This document shows positions 21,022-33,800 of a stretch of 64,000 bases of DNA, one piece after another (position 1 is the first letter of the stretch; the number at the start of each line of letters is the position of its first letter). The notes under the pieces are model-generated. The model worked only from the letters and a program-made list of their open reading frames with translations. It was not told the origin of the DNA and did no database searches. Source of the stretch: Amyelois transitella (taxonomy: Eukaryota; Arthropoda; Insecta; Lepidoptera; Pyralidae); NCBI RefSeq assembly GCF_032362555.1, contig NC_083507.1, forward strand, positions 2,235,001 to 2,299,000, read 5' to 3'. A program made the translations under genes and the position numbers.

Positions 21022-24000
21022 ATGTCGCGTTATCGGGAATGGGATCTCTCATGCAAAGTCTATGTTGGAAATCTTGGAACAAACGCTTCTAAATATGAAA
21101 TAGAGAAAGTGTTCTCGAAGTACGGAAATATCCGAAATGTGTGGGTGGCAAGAAACCCGCCTGGCTTCGCTTTTGTCGAGTTTGAAGACCCCCGTGATGC
21201 TGAGGATTCTGTTCGTGGTTTAGATGGAACGTAAGTCTAGATTTTACAGTTTCATTTATTTCAACCGTAGTATTGATCGGATAAGAATGTTAGGTGGCGC
21301 CATATCGTGACCGCCATCTTGCCATGCCACTGTTGACCTATTTTTTAACGGACTTTAAAAAAAGAGGTTCCCAATTAGACCAATTTTTTTCTAGATCTCC
21401 GATTTTTTAGTACGGTCGCCTGCGTAGAGATTTGCCCCTTGTTCATACAAACCGGTGAATGAAATACATTAATAATAATATGTGTCATAACACATACGTA
21501 AATATTAAAATTATACTTAGTCGAAATGAAATGTAACGAAATTCAGCAAAATATGTACACCATCCAATCAGCACACTCCTTAGATCCGTTTCATTTTTGA
21601 TGTGAAACGCTTGAGTCATAAGTGTGCCAGAGCACGACACCTCCATTCTGAGACTGATATGTGGTGTTTTCTTTGGATATCACTTGTCTTAGAGAGGGGA
21701 ACATTTTTTTCTACACATGATACATTATTCTTTGAAATTATTTCACAATTTCGAGAAGGAATCCTTTCAGGCATCAATCAGCTGTATGGCTTTATAATGG
21801 AATTAAGATTCAGATAGTGATAGGTTGCTAGCCATTGCCTACAAGGAAAATCCCATGTTTACAGCCCTTTCCTTTGGTCGTCTTTTATGACAACCACGGG
21901 AAAAAGTGGTCCCTCACTGCAAGCAGTGTGTGTGGCAGTATTTTAAGCAAAAACATAAATTTTTCTGTCATTAAATTCTCAATAAAAATGTAGTATTACA
22001 AAAGTAATAAAAACAATATCAACTATTCTTAAGTAGGTAGGCAGATCTCAATTTAATTGAAGAAAACATATTCTTGTCTTGCTCTATTTATATCTATTGC
22101 TCAGATATGAATTTGCAAAATTTATTTTGACAGACGATGTTGCGGCACCCGCATTCGTGTGGAAATGTCTAATGGGCGCACCAGAAGAGACAGAAGGTAT
22201 GTCTGGCTTATTATATTAGCTCTGCTCTACTATACAAAAATTCATTTTTTTTATTTATCCTTAGTCTTCAAAATATAATTCCAACTCCTGTGTATACACA
22301 CAGAGTTTTGCAAATGGTTTATTTACAACATAGATTTTTTTATTATACTTTTGTTGACAATGTGTCATATCAAAAAAGATTAATCCCTCTTGTTGGTCTG
22401 ATTTATTATTTATGTAGAATTCAACCACTTCAAACTATCAATGAATTTTCTTTCCAACTAAAAAATGTGTGCATTCCAGGATTACTGTGCTTTTTTATAT
22501 GTGGTTGCAATGATGTTTTATTTTCATGACAGATTTCTATTGCTTTTCTTTTCTAAAATTATTATAGATGTGTTCACAAATGTGATACAGTAGTAGTATA
22601 TATTATATTAATTGCTGAGAGAAATGCATGTTTGCATTGTCATTTATTTACCAAACCATTGTTAATGTAAGCTTGGAAAGGAGATATTAAAAGTGGTGGG
22701 TGTTGGAACGTTTACAGGTCCATTTTATCAACCAACCACCAACACACCGACCTCACCACATCTCTTCACAACTACGGCTCGTATATAATGACATCCGCTA
22801 ACGCCGCTCGCCACCACAGCCCGCTCAGCGGCCGGCTCTCCAAACTACTACGCGCAACTGAAGCCTCAACATGCCTACAAATCCTCATGACAGCCATTAC
22901 CTAGTCCCAACATCCTGTCCCGGAGAAAGTATGTTCTTAAAGAGCCATTTAGGACCCTTATCATCCCGACATGACCTCCTGATGCTTCACCGACTGCACA
23001 CACCGTCAACAAGGCACAGCCAGCATACAACAGCGGTCTACTCTCCCAACAATAACTCGCGACCTCCCGATTAGCCACCGCTCCACGGAAGATTACAAAG
23101 CCTCAATACAAAAATCCCTTCGGCCTCACAGCAGCCCAACATCGAACAACGACCTTCTTCAGGCTCACCAAGTCTCGGTACTTTTTAAATCCTATACTTA
23201 GCACTACCTAACCTACCTATATAGCATTAGTGACTGTTGGCGTATTACGTGTAATTAGGTACTTGTACCGTAGAGTAACGAACATTGTATTTTAATTACT
23301 CCCATGAAGTTAATGACCGCAATGATAGTAACGAGCTGTCTGTTCAAGAAAAGGTGAAAAGTTAGAAAGTTTTGTATTGTTTCAGTTTTTTTTGGGTTGT
23401 GTTTTTGGTTCGTGGTTGACGTTTGTTTTTGTCCAGGTCGCGTAGCCGCAGTCCGCGCCGCCGCTCGTACTCGCGCGGCCGCTCAGTGTCGCCGCGTCGC
23501 TCGCCGTCAATCCGTCGCCGGTCACCTTCCATCAGACGCTCGCGGTCCCGTGACCGGCGCAGCCGATCTGACAGCAAGAGCAGGTAATTTTAATTTGTTG
23601 TTTGATGACTGACGTTAACTCCAGGATCGTAATCATGGATGGATACCAGGTTGCTCACAAGTGAGAATGTAACTGAAACTAACTCCAGTCAGTTGCAAAA
23701 TTTCGCCTTGGATAGGAACTTATTTGGAGGAGGTTAAAGGTTTTGTGTTCATCCAATGTAGACAGAAAATTTTTCCTTTCTCATCATAGGTACCGTTCTC
23801 TTTATTTTTGAGGGCCTCTGTACAAAAACAAATTTTCATGCTGAACTGATCTTGAGATTGATTACCAAAATATCTAAGAAAGGTTGGTCAGACACAAGTC
23901 AGATCCTTAAAATTTTTAGTGCTCATTTTAGTCGCCTCCAATGTCCACAGGAATTTTAACGAAATCACACGGCAAAGAAAACTCGTGGTACACACTGAGC

Positions 24001-24033
24001 TAATATGTATTTAATTTTCTTTTCAGATATTAA
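21022..24033 (+). CDS. Rbp1: SR splicing factor, Rbp1/SRSF3-like
   Basis: Nuclear serine/arginine-rich protein that binds exonic enhancers and controls alternative splicing (family knowledge). Coding exons 21022-21230, 22134-22196, 23437-23583 and 24027-24033 join in frame to 141 aa ending SRY-stop; all junctions are GT..AG. It has an N-terminal RRM (about residues 10-82) with RNP2 KVYVGNL and RNP1 GFAFVEFE, then an RS tail (about 92-141) of repeated SRSRSP and RRRS. The start [18 protein letters not shown] and the segment [16 protein letters not shown] are typical of Rbp1/SRSF3. The family is 135-165 aa, so the gene looks complete. No Zn knuckle is present, which argues against the SRSF7/x16 type. 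The noncoding 5' exon ends at 20893. Intron 3 carries a C-rich block that could be a regulatory exon. Confidence 0.95.
21779..21912 (-). repeat. ATGT-tailed SINE, partial copy
   Basis: Minus-strand copy in Rbp1 intron 2, from CAGCTGTATGGCTTTATAATG to GGGAAAAAGTGGTCC; the tail end is missing. Confidence 0.7.
22718..23177 (+). other. C-rich block in Rbp1 intron 3, possible alternative exon
   Basis: About 460 bp of strikingly C-rich, CCAAC-rich sequence in an AT-rich intron. It is preceded by TTTACAG at 22711-22717, and joining exon 2 of the coding set (phase 2) here keeps the frame open for 62 codons to TAG at 22902-22904. A possible weak donor TCGGTACTT lies near 23176. It could be a stop-containing (poison) exon or an unrelated insertion. 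Confidence 0.35.
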
Positions 24034-24290
24034 ATCATTGGTGGAAGAACAATGTACAATCGGACAAACTGTAATATAGTGCGTGATAAAGTATGAATGT
24101 GTTGTGTTTGTATTAATTAAGAATAGATTTATTGCCAGGACAAAACTAGCGAGATATATGCTTTTAAAATTACGTTGTAATTTTTTTTTAATTTATGCAT
24201 TGTATAAAGTCAGCCTAGTAATATGCACCAATGTCAAATTGTTGTACCTATTTTAAGATAAATGGTCTACGTAAATAAATAAAGCCTACT
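24034..24290 (+). terminator. Rbp1 3' UTR and polyadenylation signals
   Basis: Follows the TAA at 24031-24033. Overlapping AATAAA hexamers at 24274-24279 and 24278-24283 are the first good poly(A) signals. Confidence 0.7.
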
Positions 24291-25399
24291 TATGTAATTT
24301 AATTGTTTTCTTTCTGATCTAAATCTTAAACAAGAGAAAAAAAAACTTTTACTTGGAATGTGACTAAATTTTAAAAAAAGAATACTAATAATTATCATCT
24401 GTTAATTAATTTCTAACTCAGTTCTCATTTATTTTTGAATCTGTGCCATTTATATCAATGATTTCAAAATAATATTGTACATATATATTTGTATAACATT
24501 GTTTAAAAACAATTGCTTTTCATCAGAAATGAAACCATGATTTCAACGTCAATTATACGTTTTATTATGTTATTAATAAAAAACAAATGATGTTGGTATA
24601 ACAATATTTGATACAATAAAGTGTATAAAAAGTGAAAAATGAATAGTATAAATTAAAGTTAATACCAGTAAAGTTGTCGAAAATAAAATCTTTATAATTA
24701 AATGGATCTCTTTTTCATTCGACTACAAAAGGAAGACTTTTTATATTTTATATTTATTTGATAAAATGTTCTTAATATTATACAATGTGTCGATATTATA
24801 CTATAAAGATACATACATTTTTTATTTATTAGGTGTCTCTTGCTTTGCTATTTTGTGTGCATTCAGATCATTTTAAATCTATATTGTTACTTTTCAGTAG
24901 CTATATAATGGACGGACTTAACTTGCCAACAAAACTTACAGATCTTACCTTAAATAACAAAAAAAAAACTGCATACATAATGTACCATCTCAGAGATAAA
25001 CATCGTAATTTACGAGGTATTCTAAACAGTTGACATTCTGTTTAATTTTATACCAAGTAGACAAACAAGCATACGGCCCACATGTGATAAACAAACTGTA
25101 GAGGTTTTTAATTTTCGCGGACGTTTCAAATTATGTTACAATGTCGCTCTTCAGTCGGTTGGTGACCAAGGATCATTGGAACATGATTCGAAACGTCTAA
25201 TATATGTAAAAGAGGTACGTTACGTGCGCCTTTAATACCTGTATTATTTATAAAACGTAAAAAAAATTAAATAATTTTTACGTCATAATAAAACGAAACA
25301 GCGATAGTTTTTCGCACGATAAAATCGGATTCGCATCCGCGCGTGCCACGCTACAGGGGCTGGATTATTATTTTTAAAATCAAAAGTTTTGCATCTACG
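24291..25399. other. Intergenic between Rbp1 and SLC35B4-like gene (tail to tail)
   Basis: AT-rich, without supported genes. It contains an inverted copy of the stem-loop repeat at 25281-25370. Confidence 0.65.
25281..25370 (-). repeat. Stem-loop repeat, front half
   Basis: AAACAGCGATAGTTTTTCG on the plus strand is the reverse complement of the 9700 hairpin arm; GCCACGCTACAGGGGCTGG matches the outer end. Confidence 0.65.
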
Positions 25400-27304
25400 T
25401 CATTGATCTTTCAAACTAACCGGCCTTTGCTTTCTACGTCTAAAGAAGTCAAAATAAACATATGTACCGACAGCAACAAACGCGGACCCAAAAACATGAA
25501 GTACCGTTACATTATTTTTAAAAACTACAGATGAGATAAGTAGTGAGATAAATTTTCTAACAGTCAATATGAAGGTGACAGTCACAGAAGTCTCCTTAGT
25601 TGCCAATTCATGTACAGAATGTGTGCAGTAAAATTGGGATATGATATTTAAAGCTATTAGGCACCATATTTCTTTTGGCAGACTTATTGTGGTGCTGTGA
25701 AGTTGTGGTGTAATCGTCAGGAAGAATGGAAGAGGTAGACAGTGGGTGTAGAATAGCATCTGGAAATACAAATTTAGATCATTATTTCTATGAATTGGTA
25801 GGGTTACAACATGAATGGTTAACAAGATGCTCACTTACTTGTTTTGCATCCAGTATTTAGTTAAAAACAAAAACAACTACAGTTTACAAGTAATAACTGA
25901 ATAAATAAAAGGTTCAAAAATTTACATTTCATCATGCCTCAAACAGCAGTTAGGGCCCGTGCACGACTAGCGAGTAAAAGTCGCTAGCCGTCGGTCGGTG
26001 GCACGCTGCATTGCGCTGTTTAATAACATACCTTCGATCCTATTAATATCTTACTTGTTAAGAAGAAAATTTAAGCTCCTCTTAACCTGACTAGCCCAAT
26101 TCATGATCATGGTCATATGTGCACCACAGCTCTTCAACTAAGAAATGCGGACGCAAATTGAATTAACACCAGGATGATAATTATGTAGTCCTAAACATAT
26201 ACTTACCTCATCTGGATGTTTGCCATACTTTGAATAAAGCAACTCCTGTTGCAACCCAGTAAAGGCACCAGTAAACAAAGTTATCAACAGAATGAAGACT
26301 CCAATAGACCAGTACAGGAACTTCCCTTTATTTTCTTCAGTGGGTGCACCTCCATACATGGCCAGCCCCACACCAATACTTATCAAAAGAGATCCTATTG
26401 CATTATTAAGTTTTGGCTTTTGTTTTTTCACACAGCAATAAACGAACATGCTGGCTGGAGATGAAGCTGATCTGAAACAATTTAAAAGGAAAAAATAATT
26501 TTGGCATAGAATATACAGCTCCACTTGCTATCTTTGAAAACTGTCACTGCCTCTGTACATTAATTTTTTCATACATGCACACACACATTATAATATCCTA
26601 ATTTCTGCTTTCCATACCCACTTTCAATAAAGCAAGTTCACATATGTATATGTAAGGTCAGCCACAACTTCACATTGGCTCTATTAGATATAGTTTGGCC
26701 ATGTAGTAAGATTTAAAACCCAATACTCTTGGTTGGGATTAAATTCTTACTTCATACCCAAACTAGTATATTAGCATCTATATACTAAAGGATTAAATTT
26801 AATAAACAATATTTACCGTATTATCATATGCAATGTAGACGGAACATGCAAAGCATAAACATAATTATTGGCAACACTTGTAACAAAAAACAATGCAATT
26901 AATATTATATATTGCTTTAGAGGAATATGAGGTTTTATCTGTAAAAATAAATTTTGAATTTAGAAACACATTACTCTGCATATTTTCACTTTTATTTCTA
27001 ACATAATTAGTAATTTACAAGAGATTCGTCTTTATCTCATGTCATCAATTTTTGCGGTCTTATTACTTTTATTGACTAGAAAAAGCCAAATATACAGCAA
27101 AATCAAATTGTTATATTAAGTTGTAACTCGACTTACCGTTCCCCATTTTACAGTTACTATTAAACCATGTAAAGAGATAAAGAAAAACTGTAGAAATGTA
27201 ATCAAATTAGCACTGTGAGGAACCCATGCCATTAAAATTTCCATAAGAAAAGCGCTCGTACAACATCCAATAAAAACTTGTAAAATAAGTTGTAAGGAAC
27301 GCAT
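25400..27304 (-). CDS. SLC35B4: SLC35B4-type nucleotide-sugar transporter
   Basis: Multi-pass Golgi/ER antiporter of nucleotide sugars (UDP-xylose and UDP-GlcNAc in mammals; the Drosophila relative Efr moves GDP-fucose; family knowledge). Coding exons 27304-27137, 26938-26817, 26471-26207 and 25759-25400 join to 304 aa. The phases agree and all junctions are GT..AG. Recognisable segments are the start FIGCCTSAFLMEIL, then NNYVYALHVPSTLHMIIRS (the sugar-transporter DMT fold), KPKLNNAIGSLLISIGVG, YSKYGKHPDE and TVTFILTVRKFISLL; eight to ten hydrophobic segments are evident. The C-terminus is basic (FRRRKQRP), ending KDQ. Length is slightly short of the usual 330. I chose the ATG at 27304 because MRSLQ aligns with the family start; an in-frame ATG at 27370 would add 22 residues. 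Confidence 0.9.
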
Positions 27305-28361
27305 GGCACCGTAAAAAAATATGTGCACTTTATTTATAAAGTGGTTTAGAGATGACTTAAATTTTATCAAATTATTATTTAATCGAAATTACATAAATAT
27401 CAAAAATAATTATAGTTTATCACTTGCGGAAATAAATTACAAACTTTTTCTGTTGACGTCAGATCAGATGTATCTGACAAGCAAGTGTCATTGTCATAAA
27501 GTTGCCACGGAGCGGTTTATTTTGCCTGATTTTACCAACATAAATTTTGGGAAAAAATAGAAAATTATGACAAAGAAAACTTTTGTGCCTTTTTTAGATT
27601 GCTTTGGTACCTGTGATTTGTAATCTGCTAGACCGAAATTACAAAATTATTTTTCCATTGACGGTTACCTGCCCCTTATTCACAAACGTTGAAAGGCTGT
27701 TGAAATGTTGGCAATACAAATTATTATTTTTTATTTACTTAAGTTTGTGGCATTGGCATTCCAAGTACAAAATATGAGTCCACCCTTAGGATTAATTTAA
27801 GGTTTATTATGCTTCAAAATGCTGATTCGGCATAAATAACCACGAAGAAAACGCAGGCACAGGAGACGCATCTTTTTTTGATCTTTTTGTAATGGGACCT
27901 CGTTTTCTTTTAACTATAGGGAGCAAAACAAGTTCCGGTTGTGGTCCGTTCCTTGGTCTACATGACACCGTTGTTAAGGATACTGACTCAAATTTAGCCG
28001 TTCATCTTGCCGTGCCTAGGCAATCAGATGATGATATTTCATATCCACTTAGGAGGTATTTCAGCTCCAAATATGGTTTCGAATAAATCCAAACCCAACT
28101 TCTGGCGAAAACGCGTTCCTTGCACCCGCATCTCTCTAGTACATTAAATATTCTGATGAATCACGAGGTCATCCACAGCCACATTCCCTTGACCTTCCAC
28201 CGGCAGAATGTATTACACTGAAAAACCCTATTCAAATACAAACTACAAACAAAATTTACTGGGTACAAAATTTAGAAAGGTATGTTAAAATTAAATAACG
28301 AATGAGAGAAACGAATAATTCAAAAACAATCTATGTACCTACCTACTGTATTTATTTATAT
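27305..28361. other. Intergenic upstream of SLC35B4-like gene
   Basis: Promoter side of the transporter gene. The first 200 bp are AT-rich. From about 27,850 to 28,150 there is an unrecognised moderately GC-richer stretch with a 64-codon ORF that resembles nothing I know. I do not call it a gene. Confidence 0.5.
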
Positions 28362-28374
28362 TTTATGTTTTTAT

Positions 28375-29777
28375 CGTGCCACTTTACAAAGGAAAAGGGT
28401 CACAGCTGGACTGCAAAAATTATCGTGGTATAAGCCTGCTTAGCGTCGTCGGCAAATTGTATGCTAAGGTATTGATTAATAGAGTCAGGAATGAAACTGA
28501 TGACAAAATATGGGATGCTCAAGCGGGATTTCGAAAGGGAATGGGATGTACTGATCAGGTCTTTTCCTTGCGGTGCATAGCCGAAAAGTTTTTGGCCAAG
28601 AGTCAAAAAGTCTATTGCACATTCGTAGATCTGGAAAAGGCCTATGACAGAGTTGAGAGGAATGAATTGTGGTCAGCACTTTCTATGCATGGGGTGAGCA
28701 GTCTCTTAATACGAGCACTGAAATCCTTATATGAGGATTCGAGTGCTTGTGTCAGGATAAACGGAGCGCACACTGAGTGGTTTAAGATTGAGAAAGGCGT
28801 TAGGCAAGGATGTGTTGCGTCACCGTGGCTGTTCAACCTATTTATGGATAGCTGTTTGACAGATTTGAAAGAGTCTAAAAGTGGATTAAGGATGAATGAG
28901 TTACTCGTCAAATGTCTGCTCTATGCCGACGATCAGGTTATACTGGCGTCATCAGCGGAGGAGTTACAGGAGATGGTAAACTGTATGCATGAAGCTTTAA
29001 AAGAGAAAGGAATGAAAGTGAACGTAAGTAAAACTAAAACACTGGTTTTTGAAATGGAGAAAGAAATGACAGCATGTAATATTTTGATTGGAGGAGAAAA
29101 AGTGGAGCAAGTGAAAGAGTTTGTATATCTAGGATCAAAGTTTACATCAGATGGCAAGTATGATAGTGATATTGAAAGGAGAGTGAACGCGGGGAACATG
29201 GTGAATGGAGCTTTGCATGCCTTTATGAGCAGTCAGAAACTATCCAAAAAGGCTCGACTGGCTGTGCACAGGGGCGTGTTGGTCCCGACTGTAAGGGTGA
29301 TGTATGGGAGTGAAAGTTGGGTATGGCAAAAGAAGCATGAAAGCAGAATAAATGCAGTGGAAATGAGAGCGTTAAGGAGTATGATGGGTGTGAAATTGAG
29401 TGACAGGATAAGGAACAGCGTGATAAGGGAATGTTGTGATGTGAAAGAAGATGTAGTTACAGGAATAGAAAAGGGTATGTTAAGATGGTTCGGTCATGTG
29501 GAGAGGATGAATGAAAGCAGGTTGACTAAGCAGATATACAAGGAGAGTGTGGAGGGAAAGGTCGGAGTGGGAAGACCTAGACGAACGTATCTTGATCAAA
29601 TTAAGGACGTCCTGGTAAAGGGTCAGGTCAAAAGTACCCGAAACCGCCGAGCTTGTATGAAGAGAGTTATGAATGTGGACGAAGCGAAAGAAGTATGCAG
29701 AGATCGTGGCAAGTGGAAAGAGGTAGTCTCTGCCTACCCCTCCGGGAAAGAGGCGTGATTTTATGTATGTATGTATG
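28375..29777 (+). pseudogene. 5'-truncated LINE, reverse transcriptase C-terminal part
   Basis: Non-LTR retrotransposon copy cut off inside the RT domain. The frame has no ATG at its beginning (it opens at GTG 28376, VPLYKGKGSQLDCKNYRG) and runs unbroken for 460 codons to TGA at 29758. It has RQGCVASPWLFN, the catalytic LLYADDQVILAS, and a C-terminus with VGRPRRTYLDQIKD and WKEVVSAYPSGKEA. A (ATGT)n tail follows the stop. A perfect 13-bp direct repeat TTTATGTTTTTAT flanks it at 28362-28374 and 29778-29790, so this is one intact insertion event. I cannot assign the clade with confidence. Its 3' end resembles that of the SINE. It has lost its endonuclease and promoter, so it is dead on arrival. 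Confidence 0.93.
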
Positions 29778-29964
29778 TTTATGTTTTTATTTTATTTTTA
29801 CAAAACACGTAAAATAAATAAACATAGGCACTTATTAATGAAAAATCGATCTTTTTATTATTCGGGTCGACTTTTTTAAAAATTCGGTATATAACATGAA
29901 TGTTCGTATATAATGTGAATGCTGCAAGAGGCGACTAAAGGAATGAGCTCATCTGGTAAGTTCA

Positions 29965-30105
29965 ACAACAATAATCCAAACTGGGATAGATTTATCTCAT
30001 AATAGGGTCACGGAGGTCAGGCGGAAATCACTTCGTGTACCCATCGGACTTACCAAACCATGGATTATGGTCATAGATAAACCCCGGGCTCCTTTTTAGA
30101 CAGGT
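29965..30105 (+). repeat. Diverged RTE-tail-linked repeat
   Basis: CACGGAGGTCAGGCGGAAAT, CTTCGTGTACCCATCGGACT and ACCCCGGGCTCC recall the repeat at 32370-32590 and the reverse copy at 7147-7290. Confidence 0.45.
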
Positions 30106-30369
30106 GCAGACGCAATTATGATTTTTGTGGCCCAAAGAAGTACATATACCTATGAAATTAAGTTAAATAAGCTAAAGTTGAGGAAACTCGTTCCGTCTAT
30201 TAATTTTTTAACTAACATAACACTTACATACAAAGATTATGCAATATATTGACTGTTTGTGACATTATTGGCTAGACATCATATAATTTGGTTCATGTTT
30301 TGAATACAAATTCTAATTCACCCGGAAAATATAGTACCTAACCGAGACGGCGCGTGAGTATTAAATTAA

Positions 30370-30818
30370 ACTTCAGTCTGTTGATCTGGGAAAGTTATAT
30401 AAACTCATTTGATACGAGTTCTTCGTAAACTGGTTTTAAGGTGAATAGAATAAGGGACCCACTACCGGGTCGCAACAGAAGCGAGCCCAGTCAAGACACG
30501 AGCCGCAATCGAGTTTTGAATCGATATTCGCCTCATTCATTCCAACAAAACTCGAGTGAGACCGCTTTGCCGCGTAGAGGCGTATGGACGTGCGCGCGAC
30601 TCTAAAAATGTACCGAATTCCGAATACGCGACGTTTTTTCAACGAGTTTGTGTGAAACTTATTCAATAAATAAAAATTGTGTGTTACGTGAGTGTTACAA
30701 CATTGTGGTGTGTTTTGTTACGAAAAATATGATTTTTCTTTACAATCGACTACACAATGCAAACGATTTTGAATTTTATTTCAACTTATAGTGTGTGCGA
30801 ATTGGTACTGTTAAAAAA
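30370..30818 (+). promoter_or_regulatory. Probable promoter and 5' UTR of the signal-peptide gene
   Basis: CpG-richer block (30440-30600, with GTGCGCGCGACTC) in AT-rich surroundings, preceded by ACTTCAGTCTG, which matches an arthropod TCAGT initiator. It leads to the ATG at 30819. Inferred. Confidence 0.4.
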
Positions 30819-33800
30819 ATGTTAACAGGATTTATTGTGGTTTCTCTTCTAGTTTTTCACGCCATCCCGTCAGGTAAGTTTTTTGTGGGTAATTTTAAAT
30901 TAATTTGATTGCAATATTTTTTTGTACATATACGTAGAAATATACATGTCTTGCTTGGATCAATGAATAAACTTTTGCCATGATAGGTACCTGCTAAAAT
31001 ACATTTTCGGCAAATTTCTACGTCAATCTATCTCTGTATGCTAAATTATAATTAAAATCCGTTTATTGTTTTTGAATTTTTTTAATTCGCATTGCATGCA
31101 GCCCTGACGAGTGCAATCTATTTGTTTGTTTCTCAATTCCATGAAGCCATACAGATGAACGTAGGTAGCCTTTCTTTTCAAGATTTTTGGCTCTCATAAG
31201 TACCTACAACCTACCCAGGGCAACCTACCTAGGTAGGTAAGTAGTAAGTTTATACGTACCTATACCTATCTGAGTAGGTAAGTATTTTTCAAATGTCATT
31301 TTCTGATCCATACTTGGGTAGATAGGTACCTACTTAGTATTTTGCGTGTTAAGAATACCTACCTATATAGTAAAACGCATTTTTTAGTCGTGTATGTATG
31401 AGATCACAGATATATTATTAACATCTCTTAAAAAAATATGATTCGTTAATTGAATTGTTTACATTAACTTAAACTTATTTGCTTGGAGCGATGGGTACAA
31501 TGCCACAACCTACCTACCAATAACACTTCCCTTATGTACCTATAGTAAGTACCTAGTTAGTTACCTAAAAAAGTTTGTGCGAAGGAGAAAGAAAGTTTTT
31601 TTACATATAAAATTAATAAATGGTAAATATAATAACTAGTTACATCTACTGGATTATAACGTAGTTACCTATATAAACTATATGCATATACTTAAGTAGG
31701 TTCAATATTATACTGATGATTAACTTTTGCCAGTCGTTTGCAGGGTTAAATTATTATTTTATATCTAGTTAGGTGCTACCTACCAACCTTCAACTTAATT
31801 TTGTTTTCACATCCAAATAAATTACAGTTTTTGGCAAAAAAGTTTCATTAAATCACTTCAACACTTTCAGAATTTTTTTCATTGCATAAATGGTTGATAG
31901 TAGGTTGATACCTTCATACCTTATCAACGTTCGAATAGACCCCAAAGAAGGAATCCCGGTTCCGCCTATAAACAGAACTAGGAGTTGGTTTAGTCACATA
32001 CCTATTTACAGGAAGTGTCTAACTCTATGGTAAAGCTCTGTAAATCACCGTAACCACAAATTTCCGGAACTACTGGATTCGTGTGGTATTTAGGATGATT
32101 TACCTCATCAGCTGATAGATAACTAATAATCTTAGTTATTAGTGGGAATGATAAAATAATATCAATATTACGTTAGGTATTTCAATGTTCACCACAAAAC
32201 GGTAATAGAGAGAAAATTTTAAAAGCGTTGGTGGTTGAGCAGTTTAATGTGCCACACTCAAAGGGGCACAGGTTCAAATGTATCCCATAGCACAGTTGCA
32301 AAAGTTCCAATCCAGCGGCCTTAATTATGTACCTACCAATGACTTATCCTACAATAATTCGATTACTAACCGATGCTCTTACGATAAGGGAAAACATCGT
32401 GAGGAAACCTTTATCTACAGGCAGCTGGAAATGTTTCCATGATACAATACAATAATCACGAGTCAAGGAAGTCGCTTTGTGTAAAAATCTGACTGTCCAA
32501 TCCTGTATCATAATCAAAAGGCACACCCTGGGCTCTTCTCCAGAGAGGGGAGGATGAAACCAGGACCAACGCCAGGAAGAAGAAGAAATCTTCTCCATTA
32601 AGTATTTTCTAGAGGGCTTCTTTTTAAATACTTTTGTCTCTCCCTTATTGATACTAGTAGTTAGATCTAGCGAGCTAGTACATACATACACATAGTTACA
32701 TCTTTATTCCTTAAAGGGTAGACAGGGCTCATGATTTAGCGAGTTAATTTCATCAACTTTTATGTCTCTTAAATGCAGGTCACAATTCATTTAAGACAGT
32801 GTAATTCCTTAATCATATGATTTTTATTAATTCAACATGACTCTTCGATATCATTTGGGAACGACATTACACTAATTAACACAACTTAGACTTCAATTAC
32901 GTTTAAGTACTCGTTAAGTAGATATACAAAAGCGAGGTGGATATAATTAAAAACTAATAAAGACTTGATAGTTATGTGTCAGATTAATCCGGAATTTTAT
33001 CATAATTTCCAAATAAATAACGGTATTTAACGTAAATGATTTTTGGTCATTTGTTTAATTTACAACTTCATACTTAGATAATCACAAATATTACATAATT
33101 ATTACTTAATCTGCAGTCATCACAGATATAAAATTAGTCATAGTACTTTTTAGCCTCGTCGAGATGGACATTTAGATATATAGAATTTCCCTTTATGCCT
33201 GAGTGATCAGGCAGGTTTGAGGTGAAACGGTCTATAAACAAACACACAAAAATCTAATAAAAAAAATCATTCCAAAAAATATATATATTTAGTTGCCTTA
33301 GGGTACTGGGTTCATTATTACGAGGGATAGGCAAAGACTACATTTTGCCACGATCCCTGCATACTTCTTATAGAGTAAGATCCCAGAGCCGTAAGACACA
33401 ACTTATTTTCTAAAGAATGGATCTTTCGATTCTCAGTAGTCTTTCATGTACTTTTAATACCTGCATGTTTGTGAGACTTGCCCGGTGACACCTGCGCAGG
33501 TACCAGGCGAGAAAGGTAACTAAAAATCACAGTTACTTAACTTAAATTTTGATGACTGATTTTTATATATATTTTATAGACTATTACTCTGAAGTCATAT
33601 CAGAGAAGTCAGACGCTTTCCATGCGCCAGAACTTTTGTCAGACGCTTTAAAGTTCTATCAAAAAAAAATTAACTTAATTTATTTTTAAATGTCTGACTT
33701 TTATATATGTTATTCAGATAACTATTACAAAGTTGTATTAAATCAGTCAGACAGTTTGTAATGACCAATCACCCCTTAAACACAAGAATTACTCAGCCTC

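Noticed and set aside
23362..23577. Arg-rich minus-strand frame opposite Rbp1 exon 4
   Set aside because: It is the shadow of the RS-domain exon on the other strand.
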